A stretch of DNA of 10,284 nucleotides from DAITMV01 sp046318595 (GCA_046318595.1 JBKCTV010000052.1:1-10284), one strand, 5' to 3'. Shown: positions 1 through 6,728, numbered from the stretch's first letter. Numbers and translations: made by a program. Notes: generated by a model from the letters alone, not told the origin.

Positions 1-329
1 TCCACTTTGCGGTCGCCGCGAATATCGATCTGTGGTTGCGGCCGTTCGGCGGCTGTCGCTTGCAGCCGGGCCGTGAAATCAGCCGGTTCGATGGGTTGAT
101 CGTTCCAGAAAATGTCGCCCGTCCGGGTCAAGGATACGGTAATGCTCTTCGGCTGCTCGACGGTCGGTATGTTCTGCGCGCGCGGCAGATCGATCTGCAC
201 GGAGTGTGTCAGGACGGGCAAGGTAATGATGAAAATGATGAGCAGCACTAACATGACGTCGACGAGCGGCGTCATGTTGATTTCGTTCATGATGTCGTCG
301 TTGTTGTCGAGGTCGCCACCAAAAGACAT
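1..329 (-). CDS. exbD: ExbD, biopolymer transport protein (3' end beyond window)
   Basis: This is the proton-channel partner of ExbB in the TonB energy-coupling complex of the inner membrane. The start is fixed by ATG at 329 behind a strong Shine-Dalgarno AGGAGG (338-343, 8-nt spacer). The first 109 codons are visible. A short cytoplasmic N-terminus is followed by the motif MTPLVDVMLVLLIIF, which forms the single transmembrane helix and carries the conserved membrane aspartate at residue 24. The start of the periplasmic domain follows, with DLPRA and later QIDIRGDRKV. The family is usually 130-140 residues, so about 30 residues lie beyond the left edge. The start lies one base after the exbB stop (TGACATG), which implies coupled translation. 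It is the last visible gene of the Fur-box operon. Identity is clear. Confidence 0.95.
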   Translation of the reverse strand, partial: MSFGGDLDNNDDIMNEINMTPLVDVMLVLLIIFIITLPVLTHSVQIDLPRAQNIPTVEQPKSITVSLTRTGDIFWNDQPIEPADFTARLQATAAERPQPQIDIRGDRKV

Positions 330-330
330 G

Positions 331-1056
331 TCAGCGCCCTCCTCTGCCATGCCCAGCGACAAGGGCTTCCGCGTTTTTGGTGACGGGCGAGCCGGTCAGA
401 AAATAGGCATGCAATTGCCGGGCGAAACGCTGCAGCCGATTGATGATGCCTTTGTTGGTACGGGCCAAGGTGTTATAGCCCAGCACCGCCGGAATCGCTA
501 CCGCCAAACCGAAAGCCGTCATGATCAGGGACTCGCCAACCGGGCCAGCGACTTTGTCGATGCTCGACTGACCGGAGATGCTGATACTGACCAGTGCATG
601 GTAAATACCCCAGACCGTGCCGAACAGGCCGACGAACGGCGCTGTCGAACCGATCGACGCCAAGACCGGCAAGCCGCCCTGCAAACGTTCGGCGGCTTCG
701 TCGATCGCACCGCGCAGGCTTTCGGTCAGCCATTCGGCCAGGCTAAGCTGCCCATGCAGGTCTTCTTTGTTGCAGGTGTGGTGCTCGACTGCGGCCTGCC
801 CCTCGAGCGCCAACTGACTGAATGGGTTGTCGGGCACGGCTGTTTGCAGGATATTCATGCCCTCGGCAAAGCTGTGCGCATGCCAGAACTGACCCAGCCC
901 CTGCGCCGCGCGCCTGACTCGAACGAGCCGCCATGTGTGCGTCGCGATCATATACCAGGATACGATCGACATGAGGAGGAGCAAGAGCGCGACCGCTTTG
1001 GTGACCCAGTCGCCTTGGTGCCAAAGCGCGGCAATACTGTAAGGGTTGGCGTTCAT
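331..1056 (-). CDS. exbB: ExbB, MotA/TolQ/ExbB proton channel protein
   Basis: Inner-membrane protein that, with ExbD, uses the proton gradient to energise TonB. From ATG 1056 it is 241 residues, close to the ~244 of E. coli ExbB. The first helix is near residues 18-37 (VTKAVALLLLLMSIVSWYMI). The second and third lie in the conserved C-terminal block, which contains LASIGSTAPFVGLFGTVWGI and later LIMTAFGLAVAIPAVLGYN, the hallmark of the MotA/TolQ/ExbB family. An in-frame ATG exists at 1074, but only the 1056 start has a good ribosome site (AAAAGG at 1065-1070, 8-nt spacer), so 1056 is preferred. The gene starts 24 bases after tonB and ends one base before exbD. This places the full energising complex on one transcript with its receptor. 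Confidence 0.95.
   Translation of the reverse strand: MNANPYSIAALWHQGDWVTKAVALLLLLMSIVSWYMIATHTWRLVRVRRAAQGLGQFWHAHSFAEGMNILQTAVPDNPFSQLALEGQAAVEHHTCNKEDLHGQLSLAEWLTESLRGAIDEAAERLQGGLPVLASIGSTAPFVGLFGTVWGIYHALVSISISGQSSIDKVAGPVGESLIMTAFGLAVAIPAVLGYNTLARTNKGIINRLQRFARQLHAYFLTGSPVTKNAEALVAGHGRGGR
338..343 (-). promoter_or_regulatory. Shine-Dalgarno site of exbD
   Basis: Reads AGGAGG on the minus strand, 8 nt before the exbD ATG and inside the last codons of exbB. It is the strongest ribosome binding site in the operon and suggests that ExbD is made at a good rate even though it is the distal gene. Confidence 0.8.
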
Positions 1057-1064
1057 ATCATTTA

Positions 1065-1070
1065 CCTTTT
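1065..1070 (-). promoter_or_regulatory. Shine-Dalgarno site that decides the exbB start
   Basis: AAAAGG on the minus strand lies 8 nt before ATG 1056. It overlaps the region just after the alternative ATG at 1074, so it supports the shorter ExbB (starting MNANPYS) over the six-residue longer form. Confidence 0.65.
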
Positions 1071-1080
1071 GCAATAGCGT

Positions 1081-1812
1081 TTATTGGGTGAGCGAGTAAT
1101 CGACCGACACCATGTACCAATGCGCAACCGGCTTGCCGTCGCGCTGAGCGGGGACGAAGCGCCAAGTTTTGATCGCATCGCGGCCAGACTGATCGATGCG
1201 CGGAAATCCGCTCGACTGCCGGATGCGGACTTCGCCGACGGTACCGTTGGGCAATACTTGAATGACGAGGTTAACGCGGCCTTCCTCTCTCAGCCGGCGG
1301 GACATCGCTGGATAGTCGGGCTGCGGCGAGTATACCGAGGTGGCTTCTTGCAGGATGGCGGGCGGTTCGTCGCTGCTACTGGATGGTTTGGTCGGCGCCG
1401 GTGTGCTTGGCGCCGGTGTGCTGGTATTGGCCGGCGCCTTTGCTGTTTCCGCCGCAGCGACAGGCGCCGGTGAGGTCGTCGCGGGACTCAGTGGTACAGA
1501 CGGCGGCGGCACCACGGGGGCACGGTCCGATGGCGGACCGGGCGGCGAGGCTGGCTCTGTCTTGGCTGGAGGCGTCGGCGCTTTGCTGAGCGCTTGTGCG
1601 GGTTTGACCGGTGGAGCCGAATTATCGGCACGCTTATCAGTCGGGTCGTTAAGTTTACTGACCAGGCTGCCGCTGATGCGTGGCTGCGGCAACAGCCTGG
1701 CCGGCGTTTCGACGGTCTGCGCCGAGAGCACGAGCACAGCCAAGCCGGCGTGCAGTAGACCAACGCCCAGTAAAATCGGCCAGTGCGGCCGCGTGTTCAA
1801 AGTCGTGCCCAT
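1081..1812 (-). CDS. tonB: TonB, energy transducer for outer-membrane receptors
   Basis: TonB spans the periplasm and passes energy from ExbB/ExbD to outer-membrane receptors. Starting at ATG 1812 it has 243 residues. There is one N-terminal membrane helix (about residues 11-31, WPILLGVGLLHAGLAVLVLS) with the functionally important histidine at residue 21. A long Pro/Ala/Ser/Thr/Lys-rich periplasmic linker follows. A classic TonB C-terminal domain covers about residues 159-243 (YPAMSRRLREEGRVNL, SSGFPRIDQSG, TWRFVPA). The serine four residues before the histidine in E. coli TonB is replaced by valine here. The frame is open back to 1965, but that upstream part lies inside the dioxygenase gene and lacks TonB features, so 1812 is the better start. 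It overlaps the end of the upstream gene by 16 nt, with no clear Shine-Dalgarno, so translation is probably coupled. Confidence 0.93.
   Translation of the reverse strand: MGTTLNTRPHWPILLGVGLLHAGLAVLVLSAQTVETPARLLPQPRISGSLVSKLNDPTDKRADNSAPPVKPAQALSKAPTPPAKTEPASPPGPPSDRAPVVPPPSVPLSPATTSPAPVAAAETAKAPANTSTPAPSTPAPTKPSSSSDEPPAILQEATSVYSPQPDYPAMSRRLREEGRVNLVIQVLPNGTVGEVRIRQSSGFPRIDQSGRDAIKTWRFVPAQRDGKPVAHWYMVSVDYSLTQ
1394..1423. repeat. 15-bp tandem duplication in the tonB linker
   Basis: Two adjacent copies of a 15-bp unit (1394-1408 and 1409-1423) differ only in the last base. On the minus strand they encode two copies of the pentapeptide STPAP in the proline-rich periplasmic linker of TonB. Being a multiple of three, the repeat can expand or shrink without breaking the frame and would alter linker length. 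Confidence 0.85.
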
Positions 1813-2483
1813 TGCCGCAAAAGGTTGTGATAGTGGTTCGTCAGCGCCAGTACCTCGGCAGTGTCGCCGAGCTGCGCGCGCAGCCGGCCGATCGTCATGT
1901 CCAGATCGAACAGCAGACGACGCTGCAAGTCGTCGTTGACCATGCTGTGCACCCAGAAAAAACACGCCAGACGTTCGCCGGCGGTCACGGGTGTGACCTG
2001 ATGCAGGCTCGTCGCCGGATAGAGAATCAAATCGCCGGCCACTGGCTTGACCGACTGCAGGCCATAGGTGTCCTGGATTTGCAGCTCGCCGCCGCTGTAA
2101 CTACCCGGCTCCGAAAGAAACAAGGTGGCCGATACGTCGGTGCGCAGTTTACGGCCGCTGCCGGGCGCCTGCCGGATGGCGTTATCGATGTGCCAACCGA
2201 AATGGTCGCCACCAGCATAACGGTTGAACAGCGGCGGATAAACGCGCTCGGGCAAGGCGGCGCTGATGAACATGGGATTGCGCTCCAGCCGACGCAGTAC
2301 GATGTCGCCGAGCTCGATGGCGAGCGCTGAATTTTCGTCGAGCTGCTGGTTGTGCTTGACGTGCGCACCCTGCCGACCGGCAGTCGCCAGGCCACTGACC
2401 CAGGCGCTGCCGGCTGCGGTCAGGCGAGCTCGAAAACTCGCCAGCAGTTCGCTATTGAGCACTTCGGGAATGTGTACCAGCAT
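1797..2483 (-). CDS. piuC: PKHD-type Fe(II)/2-oxoglutarate-dependent dioxygenase, PiuC/YbiX family
   Basis: Predicted cytoplasmic non-haem iron hydroxylase of the PiuC/YbiX family, typically encoded next to Fiu/PiuA receptors. Its exact substrate is not established. The 228 residues match the family length. The iron-binding triad is visible as H98-x-D100 (in FGWHIDNAI) and H161 (in SLHQVTPVTAG), with R171 placed to bind 2-oxoglutarate. The core motifs FNRYAGGDHFGWHIDN, TLFLSEPGSYSGGEL and GDLILYPATSLHQV are all intact. It starts five bases after the receptor stop and overlaps tonB by 16 nt, so it belongs to the same transcript. No strong Shine-Dalgarno is visible. Pairing with a Fiu-like receptor matches the fiu-ybiX arrangement of E. 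coli and piuA-piuC of Pseudomonas. Confidence 0.93.
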   Translation of the reverse strand: MLVHIPEVLNSELLASFRARLTAAGSAWVSGLATAGRQGAHVKHNQQLDENSALAIELGDIVLRRLERNPMFISAALPERVYPPLFNRYAGGDHFGWHIDNAIRQAPGSGRKLRTDVSATLFLSEPGSYSGGELQIQDTYGLQSVKPVAGDLILYPATSLHQVTPVTAGERLACFFWVHSMVNDDLQRRLLFDLDMTIGRLRAQLGDTAEVLALTNHYHNLLRQWARL

Positions 2484-2488
2484 AAGCT

Positions 2489-4708
2489 TTAAAAACGGTA
2501 GTTCAACGACAATTTGGCCGCCCTGCCCTGCGCCAGCGTTGCCCGGCCGCCGGATGCGACATCGAAGTAGCGCTCGTCGGTGAGGTTTTGCAGGTTGAGG
2601 CGCACATCGTATTTCTTTTCGCGGTAAGCCAGCGTTGCATCATAGCGCGTATAGCCATCGATCTGCGCCGTCTGAAAATTGTTGACATACTTGTCGTCGG
2701 AATATACCAGACCGCCGCCGACTTCCCAGTGGCCGCCCAGTAAGTATGTCGTCCAGAGTGTGGCGCTGTTTTTCGGGGTGTTCAGCAGGGCGTTGCCCTC
2801 CTCGCGAAGCCCCGCATCCGCAGTAGTGCCGATGGTATTGGATTTCCGCACTTTACCGCTCAGACGCGTGTAACCGGCGATCACGTTCCACAGGCGTGTC
2901 AACCGTCCGATCGCGGTTATCTCGAAACCGTCGACGCGCGTGCGACCGTCGACCGACACAAGGCGATTGACCGGATCGGTGGTGCGGGCGTTGTTCTTGT
3001 CGATGCGGAACAAGGCGGTATTGAGGGACAAGTCGCCTTGCAGCAGGTCCCATTTGCCGCCGATTTCCATCGAACGGCTTTTTTCCGGGGCTACGCCGGT
3101 GTTGGCGGCGGTGAGGGTCACGGTTTCGGCCGAGGGATTGAACGAAGTGCCGTAAGAGAGATAGTAAGCGCCAATATCGGTCGGCTGGTAAATCGCTCCG
3201 GTTCGATAGCTGAACATGTTATCTGTTTGGCGCAGTGTGGTATCGGTTTGTGCTAGACCTGCGGCAGGGCTAATCTGATTGATGTCACGCTGACTGGCCT
3301 GAAAACGGTCGTAGCGAATGCCGCCGACCAGTTTCCATTGCTTGTTTAGATCGACTTGGTCGTTGATATACGCAGCGTAGGAGTTCGCGCGGGTCGTCGT
3401 CGTTTGGTTGAGCGAACGGCTGCCCTGCCGCATGCCGTTGATCGGGTTGCCCAGATTGACTTGCGATTGCCCGGCGGTCGTGGTCCAGACGTATCGGTCG
3501 TTATCGTAATCGTCGCGCCCGATTTCGAAACCGGTCACTAAGGTGTGGTCGATATTGCCGGTCTTGAATTTACCGATCAAGTCGGTCTGATTGAAAATCG
3601 ACTCGTCGTCGATCTCGCGGTCGCGGTCCTGACGTACGGCTTGTAATTGCGATAGCGGCGTGTTGCGGTCGAGCGCGGTACCGATGGGTGCGCCGGGCGC
3701 CAGCGAAATCGCGCCCAGTGGCGACGGTGAAGCCTTCGTGTTGTACTTGGCGATTTGTAACTGGTTGCGTACGGTCCAATTGGTATTCAGCTTGTGCTTC
3801 ACGGTGGCGCTGAACACGCCGACGTTCTGGTCGAAACGATCGTCCGTGTAGCCGTAGTAACGGTTCGATGGCGCATCGACCGGCCGGCGCAAGGTCCCTA
3901 CCCCGGCGCTGCTGGTCGGCAAAAACGGGAATCCATAGTCGGGCACCTCGCGGCCGCGTTGCAGCAGCGCCGATAAGGTGACTTCCGTTGGCGTGTTGAT
4001 GCCGAAACGCAATGACGGCGCAATCCCATAGCGCCTGCTGTCGACCACGTCGCGGTCCGAGCCGGCCTCTTGCCAGAAACTCGCTACACGAAACGCCGAT
4101 GTGTCGGACGTCGCACGACCGACATCGACGGTGGGGCGTTTGAAGTCGTTCGTGCCGACCGCGACGCCGAGCTCGGAAACCGGCGCGAGCTGCGGCTTTT
4201 TGCTGACTTGGTTGATGACACCGCCCGTCGAGCCCCGGCCGAACAGCATCGACGACGGCCCTTTGAGAACCTCGACGGCATTCAGAAAAAACGTGTCGCG
4301 CGTGTACTGGCCGCGGTCGCGCATGCCGTCGATAAATAAGTCGGTGCGCGCCGAAAACCCGCGCAGGTTGATGCTGTCGCCGATCGCGCCGCCCTCGCCA
4401 GCCGACAAGGTGATGCCCGGCACGTTGCGCAAGGCTTCGGCCAGCGAGCTCGTGCCCTGTGCCTTGATGAGGTCTTCGTTGACGACTGTGACCGACTGGG
4501 CGATGTCGCGCAAGGCGGTCGGCGTTTTGCCGCCGACGGTCGACAGAGCCGAGCCGTAGTCGCTCACGGGCTCGCTGTCAGCTTTGACGCTCACTGCCGG
4601 CAACGCGGTTTGCGCATAAACATGACCGCTGTGCAGGGCAATGCCCGACAAGGCGAGTTTCAAGCAGTGGCTGAGGTGAGAACGACGGTGGACGGCAAGG
4701 ATTTTCAT
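2489..4708 (-). CDS. TonB-dependent siderophore receptor, Fiu/PiuA-like
   Basis: Outer-membrane beta-barrel receptor, probably for ferric catecholate siderophores or related compounds. It has 739 residues, normal for the family. A signal peptide covers about residues 1-32 (cleavage after VYA) and a possible TonB box lies near 36-43 (LPAVSVKA). The plug domain (about 60-170) contains DIAQSVTVVNEDLI, LRNVPGITLSAGEGG, INLRGFSARTDLFIDGMRD, VEVLKGPSSMLFGRGSTGG and INQVSKKP, which closely match Fiu/PiuA-type plugs. The barrel ends in LSLNYRF with the terminal aromatic residue needed for outer-membrane insertion. It is the first gene of the operon that continues into piuC, tonB, exbB and exbD, and a strong Fur box lies 31 bases upstream of its start. 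The ribosome site is weak. Receptor type is sure; the exact ligand is inference from the family and the piuC neighbour. Confidence 0.94.
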   Translation of the reverse strand: MKILAVHRRSHLSHCLKLALSGIALHSGHVYAQTALPAVSVKADSEPVSDYGSALSTVGGKTPTALRDIAQSVTVVNEDLIKAQGTSSLAEALRNVPGITLSAGEGGAIGDSINLRGFSARTDLFIDGMRDRGQYTRDTFFLNAVEVLKGPSSMLFGRGSTGGVINQVSKKPQLAPVSELGVAVGTNDFKRPTVDVGRATSDTSAFRVASFWQEAGSDRDVVDSRRYGIAPSLRFGINTPTEVTLSALLQRGREVPDYGFPFLPTSSAGVGTLRRPVDAPSNRYYGYTDDRFDQNVGVFSATVKHKLNTNWTVRNQLQIAKYNTKASPSPLGAISLAPGAPIGTALDRNTPLSQLQAVRQDRDREIDDESIFNQTDLIGKFKTGNIDHTLVTGFEIGRDDYDNDRYVWTTTAGQSQVNLGNPINGMRQGSRSLNQTTTTRANSYAAYINDQVDLNKQWKLVGGIRYDRFQASQRDINQISPAAGLAQTDTTLRQTDNMFSYRTGAIYQPTDIGAYYLSYGTSFNPSAETVTLTAANTGVAPEKSRSMEIGGKWDLLQGDLSLNTALFRIDKNNARTTDPVNRLVSVDGRTRVDGFEITAIGRLTRLWNVIAGYTRLSGKVRKSNTIGTTADAGLREEGNALLNTPKNSATLWTTYLLGGHWEVGGGLVYSDDKYVNNFQTAQIDGYTRYDATLAYREKKYDVRLNLQNLTDERYFDVASGGRATLAQGRAAKLSLNYRF

Positions 4709-4738
4709 GAAGTGGCTCGACAGAAGTTAAATATTTGT

Positions 4739-4757
4739 CGTAATGATAATCATTATC
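4739..4757. promoter_or_regulatory. Fur box (iron-responsive operator)
   Basis: The 19 bases match the classical Fur consensus GATAATGATAATCATTATC at 17 of 19 positions; the two mismatches are the first two bases. The palindrome continues into ATTT-rich sequence to about 4765. It covers the -10 region and part of the spacer of the predicted receptor promoter, so Fe-bound Fur would block RNA polymerase. This predicts iron-repressed expression of the receptor-piuC-tonB-exbB-exbD operon. Confidence 0.93.
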
Positions 4758-4771
4758 ATTTTTATTAACAA
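4743..4771 (-). promoter_or_regulatory. Predicted sigma-70 promoter of the receptor operon
   Basis: On the minus strand a TTGTTA -35 (4766-4771) is separated by 17 bp from a TATCAT -10 (4743-4748), each near consensus. Transcription would start near 4736, giving a leader of about 28 nt. It overlaps the Fur box, as expected for a Fur-repressed promoter. The hexamers were found by eye and the AT-rich context allows alternatives. Confidence 0.6.
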
Positions 4772-4798
4772 CCCCGGTTTGCTAAGTTTTTTACAATG

Positions 4799-5044
4799 CT
4801 AATTTTGAAACGGGCTTTGTGCATTGAAGACCAGCAACGCTATCGCATAGGTTTTCCAGCCCATCACCGCCTGCGCGCTGGTCCCGGCGCTTCGATAGAG
4901 AAAATTTTCGAGCTTGGCTACCCAGCCCAAGCCGCGGACCGCCGAGCCATCGCCGATTTTTTCCAGGTAAATGCCCAGCGGCCAGGCCAGTACCAGCAGC
5001 ACGGCCAGAAAGGCGGCAAGCAAAATCAAGGCTTGGATGCTCAT
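4799..5044 (-). pseudogene. kdpA: kdpA fragment: N-terminus of the potassium-binding subunit of the Kdp ATPase
   Basis: KdpA is the potassium channel-like subunit of the KdpFABC pump and is normally about 560 residues. Here only 81 codons remain. The first ~75 match the KdpA N-terminus: a first membrane helix with VLAWPLGIYLEKI, then LENFLYRSAGTS, and MGWKTYAIALLVFN where the second helix should begin. After FNA the KdpA similarity ends and a short unrelated tail QSPFQN leads to a TAG stop. No pore loops remain, so no function is expected. The start at 5044 has a good ribosome site (GGAGG, 7-nt spacer) and overlaps the kdpF stop by one base (TGATG). A longer upstream frame to 5215 covers kdpF and is not credible. 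The junction, near 4820, lies about 50 bp upstream of the receptor promoter. Confidence 0.88.
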
Positions 5045-5133
5045 CACAGATCCTCCGCTTTGAGCAAAGCCGTTACCAGGTACACCAGCAGGCCAGCGGC
5101 CACAAACGCGCCGATCAGATAAAAAGTATTCAT
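5044..5133 (-). CDS. kdpF: KdpF, small membrane subunit of the Kdp potassium ATPase
   Basis: KdpF is a very small hydrophobic subunit that stabilises the KdpABC complex in the inner membrane. This reading frame encodes 29 residues, the same length as E. coli KdpF. It starts MNTFYLIGAFVAAG, continues as a hydrophobic helix, and ends with LKAEDL, a typical KdpF tail. It has its own ribosome site (GGAG, 7-nt spacer). The start overlaps the stop of the upstream small gene (ATGA) and its stop overlaps the kdpA start (TGATG), the expected tight kdp arrangement. The gene is intact, but with kdpA truncated just downstream it probably has no working partner at this locus. Confidence 0.88.
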   Translation of the reverse strand: MNTFYLIGAFVAAGLLVYLVTALLKAEDL

Positions 5134-5222
5134 CGGCCGTCTCCCAGCTTGGCGCAGCTAACGGCAAATGCACAGCTTGCCAACAGGAAAGCCAAGATTG
5201 CACCGGTATATACAATGTCCAT
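5130..5222 (-). CDS. 30-residue single-helix membrane peptide preceding kdpF
   Basis: A short gene starting MDIVYTGAILAFLLASCAFA and ending KLGDGR: one predicted membrane helix with a small polar tail. Similar unnamed peptides directly upstream of kdpF are, from memory, common in proteobacterial kdp operons; their role is unknown. The start at 5222 is chosen because GGAG (5229-5232) sits 6 nt upstream. An in-frame ATG at 5234 would add four residues but has no ribosome site of its own. The stop overlaps the kdpF start as ATGA, which argues for real, coupled translation. Two cysteines (residues 17 and 23) lie in or next to the helix. It is now the first gene behind the IS element. Confidence 0.68.
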   Translation of the reverse strand: MDIVYTGAILAFLLASCAFAVSCAKLGDGR

Positions 5223-5228
5223 CAGCAT

Positions 5229-5232
5229 CTCC
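5229..5232 (-). promoter_or_regulatory. Shine-Dalgarno site of the small kdp peptide
   Basis: GGAG on the minus strand, 6 nt before ATG 5222. It overlaps the alternative ATG at 5234 and so favours the downstream start. Confidence 0.6.
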
Positions 5233-5260
5233 ATGACTGCTCGTTTTGATGATGGATACC

Positions 5261-5264
5261 TTAG
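5261..5264. repeat. Left target-site duplication TTAG of the IS element
   Basis: TTAG directly outside the left inverted repeat is repeated as TTAG at 6739-6742 outside the right one. It fits the 4-bp YTAR target known for the IS701 family and shows that the element arrived by transposition at this exact spot. Confidence 0.85.
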
Positions 5265-5284
5265 TCTTACTGTGTCACTAAAAA
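5265..5284 (+). repeat. Left terminal inverted repeat of the IS701-family element
   Basis: Begins TCTTACTGTGTCA, identical over 13 bases to the inverted right end. The GTGTCA core recurs about 15 bases further in (near 5286-5291), a possible second transposase contact. Confidence 0.85.
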
Positions 5285-5326
5285 AGTGTCATCATACGTC
5301 TGTTTTTATCACTCTGATGAGCAACG

Positions 5327-6628
5327 ATGGGGACAAGCGAACGGTTTGACCGATATATAGAACATTTATCGCAAGGGTTGGGGCATGCGGACCGTCATGC
5401 AGGGCTCAGGGGGTATTGCACAGGGTTGATGCTACCTTTGGCGCGCAAGAGCGTCGAGCCGATGGCGGCGCATATTGACCCCTTGCATGCCAGCGCCCGC
5501 CACCAGTCGTTACATCACTTCGTGGCCAAAGCGCAATGGTCCGATACCGAAGTGCTGCGGCGGATCCGCCAGTGGGTCGTGCCCCAGATGGACTTCAGCC
5601 GTGGCGGCTGGTGGATCATCGATGACACCGGCTTTCCCAAAAAGGGCAAGCACTCAGTAGGTGTGGCCCGTCAATACTGTGGGATGTTAGGCAAGCAGGA
5701 CAACTGCCAAGTCGCGGTAAGCGTTTCGCTGTCCAGTGACCAAGGCAGTGTGCCGGTGGCTTGGCAGCTTTATTTGCCCGAGGATTGGGCAACTGATCCA
5801 GTACGTCGGGCCCGTGCTGGGGTACCCGAGGAGATTGAGTTTGCTACTAAGCCACAGATCGCACTGGCTCAGTTACGCGCCTTGCTCGATGAGGGCGCGC
5901 CGCGCCACTGTGTATTAGCCGATGCAGGCTACGGCGTAGATACCGAGTTTCGCCAGGCGCTGAGCGATCTAGGCCTGCAATACGCCGTGGGTGTGACCTC
6001 GGCGGTCGTGGTTTGGCCGCCCGGGGTCGAACCGCTGATGCCCAAGCCTTACAGCGGTAGGGGGCGGCCACCGGTGATGCCTCGACGCACGGCGCAACGC
6101 CAACCTTTGAGCGTCAAGGACCTGGCCTTGTCGCTGCCCGAACAAGCTTTTCAGACCATCACGTGGCGCCAAGGCACCAACGAACCGCTCAGTGGGCGCT
6201 TTGCCGCGCTGCGCATACGCCACGCCGGTGGCAATGCCGGCAAAGCGCGGCTGCGCCCGCTGCAATGGCTATTGATCGAATGGCCAGCCGGCCACAAGGA
6301 GCCACGCAAGTACATCTTGTCGACATTACCGGAGGACACGCCAATCGAGGATTTGATCAGCGCGGCCTACCAACGCTGGCGAATCGAACGTGATTACCAG
6401 GATTTAAAACAAGACTTCGGGCTGGGGCATTACGAGGGTCGTGGCTGGCTAGGGTTTCATCACCACGCCAGCCTGAGCATCGCGGCCTACGGATTCTTGA
6501 TGGCCGAAAGGCTCATCGCTGACAAACCTGGGAGCAGAAAAAAAAACTTCATCCTACGCCAAGTGCCTGCCTTTCCCGACGATTACATCCCGCGTGGGCG
6601 CCCTACGGGCGCAGCGTCATGTGGATAA
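5327..6628 (+). CDS. IS701-family DDE transposase, apparent C-terminal frameshift
   Basis: Cuts and joins the element's ends. The 433-residue frame shows the IS701-type DDE core: first aspartate in WWIIDDTGFPKKGKHSVG (D99/D100), second in VLADAGYG (D199), and the glutamate in YQRWRIERDYQDLKQDFGLG (E354). The N-terminal part includes the typical HHFVAKAQWSD stretch. Near the end the protein reads VPAFPDDYIPRGRPTGAASCG and stops at 6628. The plus-one frame instead continues from about 6612 as QRHVDNSIRTLRLRL and ends with NQCPCCNRA and a stop at 6726-6728 inside the right inverted repeat. That R-H..S-I-x-T-L-R plus C-P-C-C ending looks like the normal family C-terminus, so a one-base shift probably occurred between about 6599 and 6614. 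The catalytic core is intact; activity without the tail is uncertain. Confidence 0.92.
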   Translation: MGTSERFDRYIEHLSQGLGHADRHAGLRGYCTGLMLPLARKSVEPMAAHIDPLHASARHQSLHHFVAKAQWSDTEVLRRIRQWVVPQMDFSRGGWWIIDDTGFPKKGKHSVGVARQYCGMLGKQDNCQVAVSVSLSSDQGSVPVAWQLYLPEDWATDPVRRARAGVPEEIEFATKPQIALAQLRALLDEGAPRHCVLADAGYGVDTEFRQALSDLGLQYAVGVTSAVVVWPPGVEPLMPKPYSGRGRPPVMPRRTAQRQPLSVKDLALSLPEQAFQTITWRQGTNEPLSGRFAALRIRHAGGNAGKARLRPLQWLLIEWPAGHKEPRKYILSTLPEDTPIEDLISAAYQRWRIERDYQDLKQDFGLGHYEGRGWLGFHHHASLSIAAYGFLMAERLIADKPGSRKKNFILRQVPAFPDDYIPRGRPTGAASCG

Positions 6629-6728
6629 CTCGATCAGGACACTTAGGCTACGCCTGAGCTTTGAGCTGATCGACCGCCTCAATCAGTGTCCATGCTGCAA
6701 TAGGGCAGGCGCAAAACTACTTTTATGA
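6612..6728 (+). pseudogene. Out-of-frame C-terminal segment of the IS701 transposase
   Basis: These 38 codons continue the transposase in the next reading frame (QRHVDNSIRTLRLR, then LNQCPCCNRAGAKLLL). The stop lies inside the right inverted repeat, as is common for compact insertion sequences. It is called a detached tail, not a separate gene, because it has no start signal and joins naturally to the upstream PRGRP motif. A sequencing error would give the same picture. Confidence 0.65.

Noticed and set aside
112..1077. Long plus-strand open frame (321 codons) opposite exbB and exbD
   Set aside because: It lies antisense to two clearly recognised genes, has no family resemblance and no ribosome site. 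GC-rich coding DNA often leaves the opposite strand open.
1813..1965. 51-codon upstream extension of tonB
   Set aside because: It lies inside the dioxygenase gene in another frame, is rich in Arg/Ala shadow sequence, and would put unrelated residues before the membrane helix.
1340..2330. Two plus-strand open frames opposite tonB and piuC
   Set aside because: Low-complexity Gly/Ala/Val or Arg-rich products antisense to conserved genes; no independent evidence of coding.
4794..4826. CAATGC...GCATTG inverted repeat flanking the kdpA break
   Set aside because: Only six bases per arm with 21 bases between and no extension; expected by chance and not enough to propose a recombination site or a second mobile element end.
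6538..6546. Run of nine adenines in the transposase as a programmed frameshift site
   Set aside because: The conserved sequence after the run (VPAFPDDYIPRGRP) is still in the original frame, so the frame change must occur later, near 6599-6614.
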